Notes under the pieces: model-generated | Told to the model about the DNA's origin: nothing | The model's input: only the letters and a program-made list of their open reading frames with translations | The model's database searches: none | NCBI GenBank assembly: GCA_021846145.1 | Contig: JAJZCJ010000088.1 | Coordinates: 1-11,224 of the forward strand | DNA length: 11,224 nt | Source: Bacillota bacterium | GTDB taxonomy: Bacteria > Bacillota > Bacilli > Alicyclobacillales > SLC66 | Reading direction: 5' to 3' | Program-made: the position numbers and the translations under genes | Part shown: in pieces, positions 1-5,949 of the stretch | Layout of the letters: every line of letters begins with the position of its first letter | Numbering within the stretch: position 1 is the stretch's first letter

Positions 1-333
1 TGTGTCCCGAATTGGCACATCAAGCAAATCTTGTTTCAATATTTGCTGGTAGTTGGCAATGATAAAATAATCAGGGCACAGTTCTTTGAGTTCCTGAATC
101 AAAGAAGGTGCATTTACCGTTTTAGGCCGGTATACAGAAATCCCCAATGATGATGCCTCTGCCTCCAAATCGACAAAATCACTCTCATTCAGGTAGTAAT
201 CGCAAAGTTTACCTGGAGCGCTGGTAACAAGGGCTAGTAAATTAACTCTAGAATCACCCATTAATTCCCTAAGAAACGGATAGCCGAACTTACTGTTTAC
301 CTCCGAAAACAAGACGATATTTATGGGGTTCAT
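1..333 (-). CDS. Formyltransferase-fold protein (Fmt/PurN-like), N-terminal part only
   Basis: The first 111 codons of a gene that runs off the left edge of the window. It begins MNPINIVLFSEVNSKFGYPF and contains a later VYRPKTVN stretch and NYQQILKQDLLDVP. This follows the pattern of the formyltransferase N-terminal Rossmann-type domain, where family members have a start like IVFxG, a GIPVxxP-xxVN strand and a Y/GxIL-xxxLLxxP helix. The family transfers a formyl group from 10-formyl-tetrahydrofolate to an amine: Met-tRNA in Fmt, a nucleotide in PurN, or a sugar amine. The catalytic N-H-D residues would lie beyond the edge, so activity cannot be judged. Its ATG overlaps the stop of the upstream ThiF-like gene by 4 nt (ATGA), so the two are probably translationally coupled. 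That coupling argues for a dedicated pathway enzyme rather than housekeeping Fmt, which is usually beside def or rsmB. Confidence 0.72.
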   Translation of the reverse strand, partial: MNPINIVLFSEVNSKFGYPFLRELMGDSRVNLLALVTSAPGKLCDYYLNESDFVDLEAEASSLGISVYRPKTVNAPSLIQELKELCPDYFIIANYQQILKQDLLDVPIRDT

Positions 334-1214
334 TCCGCCCACCACGCCTTTTCAACCAGCTTTGCTGTCCAAGTAAGGGAATCGAATACAGCGTATCCTG
401 GTTGGACTGGAAGTTTAATATGTCCCGGGATGTCCATTATTTCGTGTGCCAGGCGTTCCACCAAAATGCCCTCGGCCAGTGGTGGACAGGCTCCGAAAAT
501 AGGCATACGCTCCATATCAACAAACCAATGATCCAACATATCCTGACCGGGGAATTCATGAAGTTCGGGCATTATCCGTTCCATTAAACGCCGCGTCACT
601 TCCGGGGTAATATCAGCGTTCTCTGGAATACCGTAAACTTCTTCAATTGGCATGGAATCTTTGGTGTAAGTGAATACAAACACACTATGTCCTACGGTAG
701 GAATTTTGAACATAAACCTGCAGCGATCTGATTTTCGAAAAGCCCGATGAAGAGCATATCGGTTAGAGATTTGGAAGAAATCCATTTGATCCATGACAAC
801 GTCACAGCCATCCATGAACTCCTCAGCGGATTCCGGGGTAATACCCTCGGGGAAAACGTCAATATTGACGTCTTTCGTCAGTTCATATGCCATTTCCGCT
901 ACAACTTCGGCTTTATTTCGACCTACATTGACTAAGCTAGCCCCCATTTGCCGTTGAATGTTTGTGATATCAAATTGATCTGGGTCGGCCAGTTTTAAAT
1001 TTCGGACCCCCATTCGAATTAATCGCAGAGCTACAGCTCCACCGATGCCACCAGTTCCGGCAATACCGATAACAGCATCACGAAGTTTTTCCTGACGTTC
1101 TTTCTGTTCTTTTTCCGAATTTCCTAACCAACCAAGGTTCCGATCGACACGCTCCCAATAGAGATCACTATTATATTCACCCCGGTATATTGTCCTTTCC
1201 AACTTCTGAAGCAT
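330..1214 (-). CDS. ThiF/MoeB/E1-like adenylyltransferase
   Basis: A 294-residue protein of the ThiF/HesA/MoeB (E1-like) superfamily, which uses ATP to adenylate a carboxylate, typically the C-terminus of a small sulfur-carrier protein or a peptide. The nucleotide-binding loop is GTGGIG at residues 53-58. DPDQFDITNIQRQ at 77-89 carries the usual acidic pair plus the N-x-x-R-Q signature with R88. GRNKAE gives the expected lysine, K101, and D142/D145 match the Mg/ATP aspartates. There is no paired CxxC zinc ribbon and no rhodanese domain. The N-terminal 45 residues are charged and helical and do not resemble the fuller peptide-clamp domain of MccB. Cysteines are at 137, 165 and 243. The ATG is preceded by GGAGGTG at good spacing, and the stop overlaps the formyltransferase start. 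No ubiquitin-like carrier gene is visible here, so the substrate is unknown. Confidence 0.85.
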   Translation of the reverse strand: MLQKLERTIYRGEYNSDLYWERVDRNLGWLGNSEKEQKERQEKLRDAVIGIAGTGGIGGAVALRLIRMGVRNLKLADPDQFDITNIQRQMGASLVNVGRNKAEVVAEMAYELTKDVNIDVFPEGITPESAEEFMDGCDVVMDQMDFFQISNRYALHRAFRKSDRCRFMFKIPTVGHSVFVFTYTKDSMPIEEVYGIPENADITPEVTRRLMERIMPELHEFPGQDMLDHWFVDMERMPIFGACPPLAEGILVERLAHEIMDIPGHIKLPVQPGYAVFDSLTWTAKLVEKAWWAE

Positions 1215-1250
1215 TATCTACACCTCCAGTTTATTTAAAACCTAGGACAA

Positions 1251-1279
1251 TTGTATAAAGCAGATACTTTTGTTATCAT
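1251..1279 (+). promoter_or_regulatory. Sigma-70-type promoter of the ArsR regulator
   Basis: TTGTAT at 1251-1256 and TATCAT at 1274-1279 are separated by exactly 17 bp. The -10 matches the consensus at 5 of 6 positions. Transcription would start about 7 nt downstream, at or next to the ATG at 1286, and no ribosome binding site precedes that ATG. On the opposite strand TATACAA (1251-1257) could serve as a -10 for the ThiF gene, so the two divergent promoters may overlap. Confidence 0.5.
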
Positions 1280-1287
1280 AAAAGTAT
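1264..1287. promoter_or_regulatory. Inverted-repeat operator in the divergent intergenic region
   Basis: ATACTTTT (1264-1271) and AAAAGTAT (1280-1287) form a perfect inverted repeat around an 8-bp spacer. The repeat overlaps the -10 box and start codon of the ArsR-type gene and lies about 50 bp upstream of the ThiF gene. Its symmetry and place suggest the binding site of the adjacent regulator, controlling both directions. This is inference from position. Confidence 0.5.
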
Positions 1288-2008
1288 GGATGTAGGAAAC
1301 GATATTTTTGAAGCAGCCGATTTATTAGCCGACCGAAGCCGAGCGAAGATGCTCGTTGCCCTTAGTGATGGGGGTTCACTACCAGCCAGTGAACTTGCCC
1401 GTATCGCTGGTATTGCTTTGCCTACCGCCAGTCTTCATCTTCGACGATTAACTGAAAAGGATTGGGTTGTAGTAGAAAAGGTTGGTCGACATCGTTACTT
1501 TCGTCTTGCTGTAAATGAAAATCTCCGAAATGCTATCGAAGCTCTTTCGGCTCTATCCTCACCGCCGAGGGTAAAATCATTAAAAGACTCCATTATAATT
1601 CCCACTCTTAAAACCGGGCGGACTTGTTATGACCATCTTGCTGGTATGTTGGGAGTAACGATTGCAAAGACACTATTAGAACGGCAGGTCGTCATTGAAA
1701 ACAGTAACGGTTTTTATGTCACTAGTGATGGGGGTAACTGGTTCTCTTCTTTTGGGATTAATATAGAAGATGTTCAGAAAACGCGAAGAAAATTTGCTCC
1801 GATTTGCGTGGATTGGACCGAACGCCGACACCACATTGGTGGGGCATTAGGTGCTGCAATATACTCCCGCTTTATGGAATTATCTTGGATTGTTAAATCC
1901 CGAGATTCTAGAGCGGTATCATTAACTCCTACAGGTGCTGAAGGTTTACAATCAGTTTTCGGCATTGAATGGATACAGAACTATACGGGATCACAATTAG
2001 ACGTTTGA
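1286..2008 (+). CDS. ArsR-family winged-helix transcriptional regulator
   Basis: A 240-residue DNA-binding regulator. Residues 10-75 form an ArsR-type winged helix: recognition helix region LPASELARIAGIALPTASLHL, wing VVVEKVGRHRYFRL. This is followed by the long C-terminal domain common in this subfamily, with RTCYDHLAGMLGV at 112-124, a CVDWTERRHH motif at 174-183 followed by GGALGAA, and a final LTPTGAEGL segment. Single cysteines at 114 and 174 do not form the classic metal site (ELCVCDL) of ArsR/SmtB, so a small-molecule ligand is more likely than a metal. It is transcribed divergently from the ThiF/formyltransferase genes and probably regulates them and itself through the inverted repeat at its start codon. 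There is no Shine-Dalgarno before the ATG, and promoter spacing predicts a leaderless transcript. Confidence 0.88.
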   Translation: MDVGNDIFEAADLLADRSRAKMLVALSDGGSLPASELARIAGIALPTASLHLRRLTEKDWVVVEKVGRHRYFRLAVNENLRNAIEALSALSSPPRVKSLKDSIIIPTLKTGRTCYDHLAGMLGVTIAKTLLERQVVIENSNGFYVTSDGGNWFSSFGINIEDVQKTRRKFAPICVDWTERRHHIGGALGAAIYSRFMELSWIVKSRDSRAVSLTPTGAEGLQSVFGIEWIQNYTGSQLDV

Positions 2009-2071
2009 AAAAGTCTATTGTGGCAATCTTGATCATCTTTCTCCGTGAAATTCGGACAGTATTCTCAGCTT

Positions 2072-2101
2072 CGTTCAGTGGGATGGCCCCCCCACTGAAC
2101 G
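2072..2101. terminator. Strong stem-loop 64 nt downstream of the ArsR gene
   Basis: CGTTCAGTGGG and CCCACTGAACG form an 11-bp perfect stem around an 8-nt loop (ATGGCCCC). No run of T follows on the plus strand (TAAGG), so it is not a textbook intrinsic terminator. It could still end or stabilise the regulator transcript, or be a scattered palindromic or IS200/IS605-type end hairpin. Confidence 0.4.
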
Positions 2102-2277
2102 TAAGGTATGGTAACTCGCCGCCTATGAAGGCAGGAATTTTAGTATCTCTTGAAAAAGTTAGGTCTAATATCCAGGAAATTCATTAGTGTATATTTTTGT
2201 TAAAATGTCGGTTGAACCCTATTTTCTACAGATGTCGCACATTAGAAATGCCCTTAGAGTTGAAAAAACCGTATATC

Positions 2278-2568
2278 TCAATCCATGAAATCTATCCTCC
2301 CCCCCACCTTGTCAGTGTCAAATAATTGATACCCATTACCCCCTGCCAGAGTAACTGAAGGAGACATGATACGTTGCAAAAATCGGGCATAAAATGAACC
2401 CGACATTAACCCGATAAGTATCGCTGATTTGACTAGAAATTTCGGATTGTATCTCGGTCGGTTTTGGCTTACTCTATGAAAGTAAGGGGCTTCTGAATGA
2501 TTCTCTTCGTAAAAAATCGGATAGTACTCACTAAAGCCATTATTGATCCCACAGATTTTATTAAAGTC
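2278..2568 (-). pseudogene. Possible 5'-truncated reading frame, unknown protein
   Basis: This frame is open for 96 codons with no start codon near its upstream end; the first Met is at about codon 55. The conceptual protein has a natural-looking composition: an acidic and aromatic N-terminal half (FSEYYPIFYEEN), then a hydrophobic segment (KSAILIGLMSGSFYARFL), then a short tail ending RIDFMD. An open stretch of this length without a start is expected by chance several times in a window of this size, so it may mean nothing. I recognise no family. The rest of 2102-2700 holds only AT-rich sequence with scattered stops. Confidence 0.2.
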
Positions 2569-2704
2569 TTAAAATTTGATCTATATCACATCCAACTAAT
2601 CTGGCACATCTTTTTTACGCCAAAATGCCGCTAAACCTTGCCACTTTTGGGCTCATGCCGAATACCGCCGAAAAAATCACATAGCAAGTTTCAGTGGAAT
2701 TCAA

Positions 2705-2899
2705 TTAATTAACGCTCGAATGCAATTGGGTTAAGAGCCGCACTAAGCGCAAGGATAAAGTCAACAATAACAGCAAAACCAAAATCAGCATCAAGAGCAA
2801 AATCAAGAGCAACCCCAAAAATAACGCTCCGAGTAGAACCATCATCAGGATGAACTCTGCCTTATGATATATCACGAAATGGATCAATGAACTAACCAT
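2705..2899 (-). CDS. Small leucine-rich single-pass membrane peptide
   Basis: A 64-residue peptide starting MVSSLIHFVIYHKAEF. AGAGGTGAT lies 7 nt upstream of the ATG, a good ribosome binding site, which is the main reason to believe it. Residues about 17-50 are almost entirely Leu, Ile, Met and Val, enough for one or two membrane crossings, and the tail is weakly basic (RLVRLLTQLHSS). The DNA is low complexity (repeated short AGCAAAATC-like units on the plus strand), so the leucine run could be partly a repeat artefact. It starts 20 nt after the stop of the gene at 2920 and probably shares its transcript. It could be a holin-like or regulatory membrane peptide, but no family is recognised. 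Confidence 0.4.
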   Translation of the reverse strand: MVSSLIHFVIYHKAEFILMMVLLGALFLGLLLILLLMLILVLLLLLTLSLRLVRLLTQLHSSVN

Positions 2900-2919
2900 G
2901 TGAGCGATCACCTCTTGAT

Positions 2920-3213
2920 CTAGACTGATTGAACCGCACCGTCTCCTTCGTGGCCATGAGCCGCTATCAAGATTCCCGCCACAAAATCGGCAAACTGCCG
3001 AAGTTCCTCCCCGCACCGCTCCGCATTGGCCGCTTCCCACCGGTATAACCATTCATGTTGATCATCAGGCAAAACAGCCTTCAACTGTTCGATGAAATTC
3101 TCAGTGTTTCCCTGCTTCCCTGCGGATTCGTACTCATCATAGAAATCGTCGATCAGTTTTTCAGCCAATAAGCGCCTTGCAATGTGACACACCAGCCATC
3201 CACTCCCGGACAC
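2920..3213 (-). CDS. Hypothetical small acidic helical protein
   Basis: A predicted cytoplasmic protein of up to 97 residues, acidic and helix-rich, with a core reading RRLLAEKLIDDFYDEYESAG, then EQLKAVLPDDQHEWLYRWEA, then a hydrophobic FADFVAGILIA near the end. I do not recognise the family. Two GTG starts are possible. The one at 3213 lies just after a promoter-like TTGCTT-17-TAAAGT and overlaps a palindrome. The one at 3192 follows GGGAG at 10 nt and would give 90 residues. The small membrane peptide gene follows after 20 nt, so the two form a short operon. It sits beside the tmRNA-type attachment junction, as small cargo genes of integrated elements often do, but nothing in the protein itself says what it does. 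Confidence 0.5.
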   Translation of the reverse strand: MSGSGWLVCHIARRLLAEKLIDDFYDEYESAGKQGNTENFIEQLKAVLPDDQHEWLYRWEAANAERCGEELRQFADFVAGILIAAHGHEGDGAVQSV

Positions 3214-3222
3214 GTTTGTCCG
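3207..3222. promoter_or_regulatory. Short palindrome at the start of the small operon
   Basis: CGGACA and TGTCCG flank a 4-nt centre, just downstream of a promoter-like TAAAGT (complement of 3223-3228) read on the minus strand. It overlaps the upstream GTG candidate of the 97-residue gene. A repressor site is possible. Confidence 0.25.
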
Positions 3223-3281
3223 ACTTTAGCTTGGTTCCCGACTATAAGCAAGTGAATGAACGCATTACTGAACCCCGACCT

Positions 3282-3300
3282 GGTAGACAAATTGTCTACC
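3282..3300. repeat. Perfect 19-bp palindrome plus TTGTCTAC repeats
   Basis: GGTAGACAA-A-TTGTCTACC is a perfect inverted repeat at 3282-3300. Two further direct copies of TGTCTAC lie at 3334-3340 and 3345-3351. Four copies of one 7-mer within 70 bp, beside an attachment-site-like sequence, suggest binding sites for a recombinase, excisionase or repressor. Confidence 0.4.
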
Positions 3301-3371
3301 AAAATCACGACGAATTCTCCGCTCAAATTCTGATGTCTACAATTTGTCTACAAAACGGCTCCTGGAACGCG

Positions 3372-3398
3372 AAAAACCCGCTATTTACGCGGGTTTTT
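3372..3398. terminator. Rho-independent terminator, bidirectional
   Basis: AAAAACCCGC, a 7-nt loop (TATTTAC) and GCGGGTTTTT form a symmetric stem with T runs on both strands. Read on the minus strand it begins a few bases after the CCA of the tmRNA-like 3' end, the usual place for the ssrA terminator. That supports the left side of the junction being the original chromosomal flank. Confidence 0.7.
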
Positions 3399-3401
3399 CA
3401 A

Positions 3402-3422
3402 TGGAGGCGAGGGGAATCGAAC
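3402..3422 (-). other. tmRNA (ssrA) 3'-end fragment, probable attachment core
   Basis: On the minus strand this reads GTTCGATTCCCCTCGCCTCC followed by A: the T-loop, 3' T-stem strand, acceptor strand and CCA end as in Firmicutes tmRNA genes. Upstream of the T-loop the sequence is GGGGGGAAGCA, which cannot pair properly with the T-stem. No tmRNA body or tag-peptide region is recognisable further up, so this is only the last 20 or so bases of the gene. Such a fragment is what remains at the distal end when a tyrosine integrase inserts an element into ssrA and rebuilds the gene at the other end. No integrase gene is in the window. Confidence 0.55.
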
Positions 3423-3463
3423 TGCTTCCCCCCATCTCTCACCTAGTGTTATCTTTTCCCCGA

Positions 3464-3547
3464 TTGTCCCGTGTTGTCCGCATTTGTGCGACTTCAATTT
3501 CTTATCTTGTCCCGGCTGATCCCATCTAATCTTGCGGCGTATTGTCC
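3464..3547. repeat. Four TTGTCC repeats beside the attachment core
   Basis: TTGTCC occurs at 3464, 3474, 3507 and 3542, all in the same orientation, three of them followed by CG or C. Clusters of short direct repeats next to the core are typical arm-type integrase sites, and GGACAA-type arms are common for elements that use ssrA. Their position implies that the integrated element lies to the right of the core. Confidence 0.45.
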
Positions 3548-3639
3548 ACTTTGGATACAGCATTGGATACAGAATCGGTGAATTTGGTGAGAAAGATCGC
3601 CTATTTGTTATCTTGCATTATGACATACTGGTTGAAAAA
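3535..3639 (+). repeat. 105-bp direct repeat, copy A
   Basis: This segment aligns without gaps to 11033-11137, with 83 of 105 bases identical by hand count; the best block is GGTGAGAAAGATCGCCTATT. In the plus frame it could encode a GEKDRL-x-VI-x-HY-like peptide, but substitutions fall about equally on all three codon positions. A decayed or non-coding repeat is therefore more likely than a conserved gene. The neighbouring 3640-3808 is AT-rich with nothing recognisable. Confidence 0.6.
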
Positions 3640-3808
3640 CAGTGCTTTAATTACATGAACTACCCATATCTAAATTATAGTTTCTGTAGAAATGTAAATT
3701 TTTGTTATTATTATACTAAAGCTCCCGATTGAGTAATGTCATTTTTTACATTTTAGTTGCGAGTTCATAGAATCAAATCTTTTGTAAAGATTACACACTT
3801 CACATAAG

Positions 3809-3838
3809 AAATGAGCAGCAGCATCGCTGTGCCCATTT
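3809..3838 (-). terminator. Probable terminator of the GntR-slipin operon
   Basis: AAATGAGCAGCAGC (3809-3822) and GCTGTGCCCATTT (3826-3838) pair with one mismatch and one bulge around a 3-nt loop, about 54 nt after the slipin stop on the minus strand. The stem is followed by TTTCTTATG-like sequence, so the T run is weak. Confidence 0.4.
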
Positions 3839-3891
3839 GCCTTGTCATTGGGATTTGTTGTAATTAAAACCTAAAGAAAATTTTTGATATT

Positions 3892-4803
3892 TCAACGAAT
3901 AGAGGTTTCTTCTTCGATAGTTGGTTTCTCAAGATTATGGCTATTTGCAAGCGCAAGTACGTTGCCGATATTTGCTGCGTCTGCCAATGAGCTTGGGACT
4001 ACAATGAGCGATGCTTTCTCCTTAATTCCTTCATAGAGTATGTTCATCGCTCGAAGTTGCAGGGCAACAGGATTGTTATTATACATCTCTGCAGCCTTTA
4101 GGAATGACTCAGCAACTTGTTTCTCTGCATCACCGAGAATGGTTCTAGCTGTACGTTCTTTTTCTGCCTGTGCTGCACGTGACATGGCATCCTGCAAGTT
4201 CCCTGGTATATTAATATCACGAACTTGTACATTTTGAATGGTGATGCCCCATGGTTCCGTTCTCTCGTCCATTAGCTCTTTTAACTCTAAATCGATAGTC
4301 TCACGGGTTGACAATAAGTTATCTAAATTAGTTTTCCCAATCACATTTCTCAATGCGGTTTGAGCTGCCCACAATACAGATTCATTATAATTTACCACTT
4401 CCAATGCGGCTTTTTGTGCGTCCCACACCATCCAGAACAATACCGCATCAACATTTACAGGAATTGTATCCTTGGTCAATGTTTGTTCCGCGTTAAACTT
4501 TGTGGTAATGACGCGTTGGTCGATATAGGTTGGGACAGTATCAACAAAAGGAACAATTACAAATAGACCAGGACCCGCCATTTTTCTAAACCTACCCAAT
4601 CGAAGAACTATAGCTTTCTCCCATTGATTCGCCACTCGGAAAGAATCCGCTAGTAACCATCCTAAAACCGTAATAACCAAAAGAGTTATAATTCCCATTA
4701 CTAAGTGATCATCAATGAATAAAATTCCTCCCAATACCACTGCAGCAGCTAAAAAGATAACAAAAATTAATTTTTGAATTCCCTGTACTTTTCGCTTCTC
4801 CAT
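3892..4803 (-). CDS. Slipin (stomatin/SPFH-domain) membrane protein
   Basis: A 303-residue bacterial stomatin. Two hydrophobic segments (about 12-30 and 35-52) form the membrane anchor. An SPFH/Band 7 domain follows, starting RVANQWEKAIVLRLGRF and GPGLFVIVPFVDTV, with IDQRVITT and the ITIQNVQVRDINIP strand. A coiled-coil then carries the typical AAQAEKERTARTILGDAEKQ segment, and an acidic tail ends the protein. Slipins oligomerise as scaffolds in the inner membrane and often pair with an NfeD-type protein; none is encoded here. An ATG at 4818 is in frame, but AGGTGG sits 6 nt before the ATG at 4803, so that start is preferred. It follows the GntR gene by 26 nt and is probably co-transcribed and repressed by it. 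The GntR-slipin pairing recurs in Firmicutes. Confidence 0.9.
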   Translation of the reverse strand: MEKRKVQGIQKLIFVIFLAAAVVLGGILFIDDHLVMGIITLLVITVLGWLLADSFRVANQWEKAIVLRLGRFRKMAGPGLFVIVPFVDTVPTYIDQRVITTKFNAEQTLTKDTIPVNVDAVLFWMVWDAQKAALEVVNYNESVLWAAQTALRNVIGKTNLDNLLSTRETIDLELKELMDERTEPWGITIQNVQVRDINIPGNLQDAMSRAAQAEKERTARTILGDAEKQVAESFLKAAEMYNNNPVALQLRAMNILYEGIKEKASLIVVPSSLADAANIGNVLALANSHNLEKPTIEEETSIR

Positions 4804-4829
4804 CAACATCCACCTCATTTATGAGATTT

Positions 4830-5225
4830 TCATTTTTGGTGTTCGTTACCGGAATTTAATAGACGTTGCAACCCGGCAATCAGTTCAAGAAGTGTGACTC
4901 CATTTGCTTGAGCCATTTCTGCGATCACGGTTGAAATTTTGTTAACAATGCTTTCTCGAGAATCTGCTCCACCCATCCAATCTTCCTGTGGACGTACAAA
5001 GGTTCCTTTTCCTTGCTGAGTGCGAATAAACCCTTCTCTTTCAACTTCTTGGTATACACGACTAACAGTGTTTACGTTGATGCTGATATCAACAGCCATC
5101 TGCCTTACTGTCGGAAGTTGGTATCCCGCTTCCCATTCACCCTGAATAATCCTTTGGATAATTTGCTGCTTAAGTTGCAAGTACAGTGGAATGCCAGTGC
5201 TTGCATCTAGACTCCAATTTACCAC
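4830..5225 (-). CDS. YtrA-type GntR-family transcriptional repressor
   Basis: A 131-residue regulator with the GntR winged helix at residues about 10-78: YLQLKQQIIQ, QLPTVRQMAVDISINVNTVS as helix-turn-helix, and the wing TQQGKGTFVRP. Only a short helical C-terminal region of about 45 residues follows, the mark of the YtrA subfamily, which has no large ligand domain. The frame extends to TTG at 5240, but that codon lies upstream of the AGGGGTGA ribosome binding site. The duplicate copy at 9829-10059 has ATG at the position of GTG 5225, so GTG 5225 is chosen. A perfect palindrome directly upstream is its likely operator, making the gntR-slipin operon autoregulated. YtrA-type repressors commonly respond to cell-envelope stress or antibiotics, which would suit a slipin target. 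Confidence 0.88.
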   Translation of the reverse strand: MVNWSLDASTGIPLYLQLKQQIIQRIIQGEWEAGYQLPTVRQMAVDISINVNTVSRVYQEVEREGFIRTQQGKGTFVRPQEDWMGGADSRESIVNKISTVIAEMAQANGVTLLELIAGLQRLLNSGNEHQK

Positions 5226-5244
5226 CAATTCACCCCTCAAAGTT

Positions 5245-5272
5245 ACATTGTAATAATATATTATTACAATGT
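5245..5272. promoter_or_regulatory. Perfect 28-bp palindromic operator of the GntR-slipin operon
   Basis: ACATTGTAATAATA is followed by its exact reverse complement, centred 19 nt upstream of the ribosome binding site region. The same core, TTGTAATAATATATTATTACAA, sits upstream of the GntR pseudogene at 10074-10113, so its conservation marks it as the GntR binding site. Promoter boxes must lie in or beside it and cannot be separated from the palindrome by eye. Confidence 0.75.
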
Positions 5273-5308
5273 GTTTAAGGATACAATTTTAAATCGTATC
5301 ATGTGGTA

Positions 5309-5539
5309 ATGACGCTATGGGGTACTTTCCCGAAAGCAGCTCAAGTATTAGACGAGGCACTCGATGAGGAGCTGACCTACGGAATTTTCGAATAAGCACT
5401 AGATGCGAAACAGATCAATTCGAACAATCCACTAAAACGCGTGAATCGGCGACGGATGAACGTGGTGGAACCACTACTGCTGGATAGTCACGAAACGCTA
5501 TTTCAGCAAGAAATTGATGGCAAAAAAAACTTGAATTAA
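5309..5539 (+). pseudogene. IS256-family transposase C-terminal remnant
   Basis: One plus-strand frame reads MTLWGTFPKAAQVLDEALDE, then a stop (TAA), then KQINSNNPLKRVNRRRMNVV and a degraded tail to another stop. IS256-family (Mutator-type) transposases end with FPKAAxxLExAxxDxLAxxxFP and then a S/T-TNPLERLNxEIKRRTxVVG block, and both motifs are recognisable in order and at about the right spacing. The catalytic domain is missing, the linking segment contains a stop, and conserved residues have changed, so this is a dead fragment. It lies immediately upstream of the GntR operator in the opposite orientation. The following 5540-5705 holds nothing I can identify. Confidence 0.65.
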
Positions 5540-5705
5540 GGTCAGACAGCAATACGAGCCGGATGCCCCATAAGCAACACAAAGGGATCGGCACCCTCTC
5601 ACTACCAAATAACACAACTAGATAGGACTTGATCAATAAGAATTCCTAAAATTCGAGTTCGCAAATGCTTAGTGTGTAAAACCATTAAAATGTATTCTGT
5701 ATCCC

Positions 5706-5861
5706 TTATCTAATGAATGTTTTTTTGACTCGTTTGGACCGCAGAACATAGAGAATAAGTGCAACATTTACGATCATGCCGAATATAGCACTATACATCA
5801 GGATAGTGCTACTGTTTATGCCTGTTGCTGCTAGCATTGTTTGTCGGTAGATTTCCCACAG
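5706..5861 (-). pseudogene. Clipped C-terminal tail of a membrane protein
   Basis: The frame is open from a TGA at 5862-5864 to the TAA at 5706 and has no start with a ribosome binding site. It reads LWEIYRQTMLAATGIN, then a hydrophobic helix SSTILMYSAIFGMIVNVALI, then a basic tail LRSKRVKKTFIR. That is one transmembrane segment followed by positive charges, as in a genuine membrane-protein C-terminus. The upstream end coincides with the proposed left end of the transposon (TGTCGGT at 5842), so the insertion probably removed the rest. It is short enough that chance cannot be excluded. Confidence 0.35.
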
Positions 5862-5949
5862 TCATTGTCATCTGGAATTCACGGTGTACTCTTGCGAAAG
5901 TGGCGGAGAAAGCCCATCCAAATTCAGATAGGCACCGCGGTTATTTTCT

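Noticed and set aside
402..935. Plus-strand open frames of about 60 codons inside the ThiF gene
   Set aside because: They are antisense shadows of a gene with clear E1-like motifs, and have no ribosome binding sites or family pattern.
1969..2187. A 72-codon plus-strand frame overlapping the end of the ArsR gene
   Set aside because: It starts inside the regulator, runs through the 2072-2101 hairpin, and shows no protein-like pattern.
2206..2240. TGTCGGTT and TGTCG repeats, first taken for another Tn7-like transposon end
   Set aside because: Similarity to the 9292 arm stops after 8 bp, and the other TGTCGGG copies (8389, and 2399-2405 on the minus strand) lie in unrelated contexts. This is within chance for such short words.
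3430..3800. A complete tmRNA gene upstream of the tmRNA-like 3' end
   Set aside because: The T-stem strand does not pair, and no matching 5' acceptor or tag-peptide region is seen. Only the 3' fragment is supported.
5415..5636. A 73-codon minus-strand frame across the IS256 remnant
   Set aside because: The plus strand carries recognisable IS256 motifs, and the minus frame has no family pattern.
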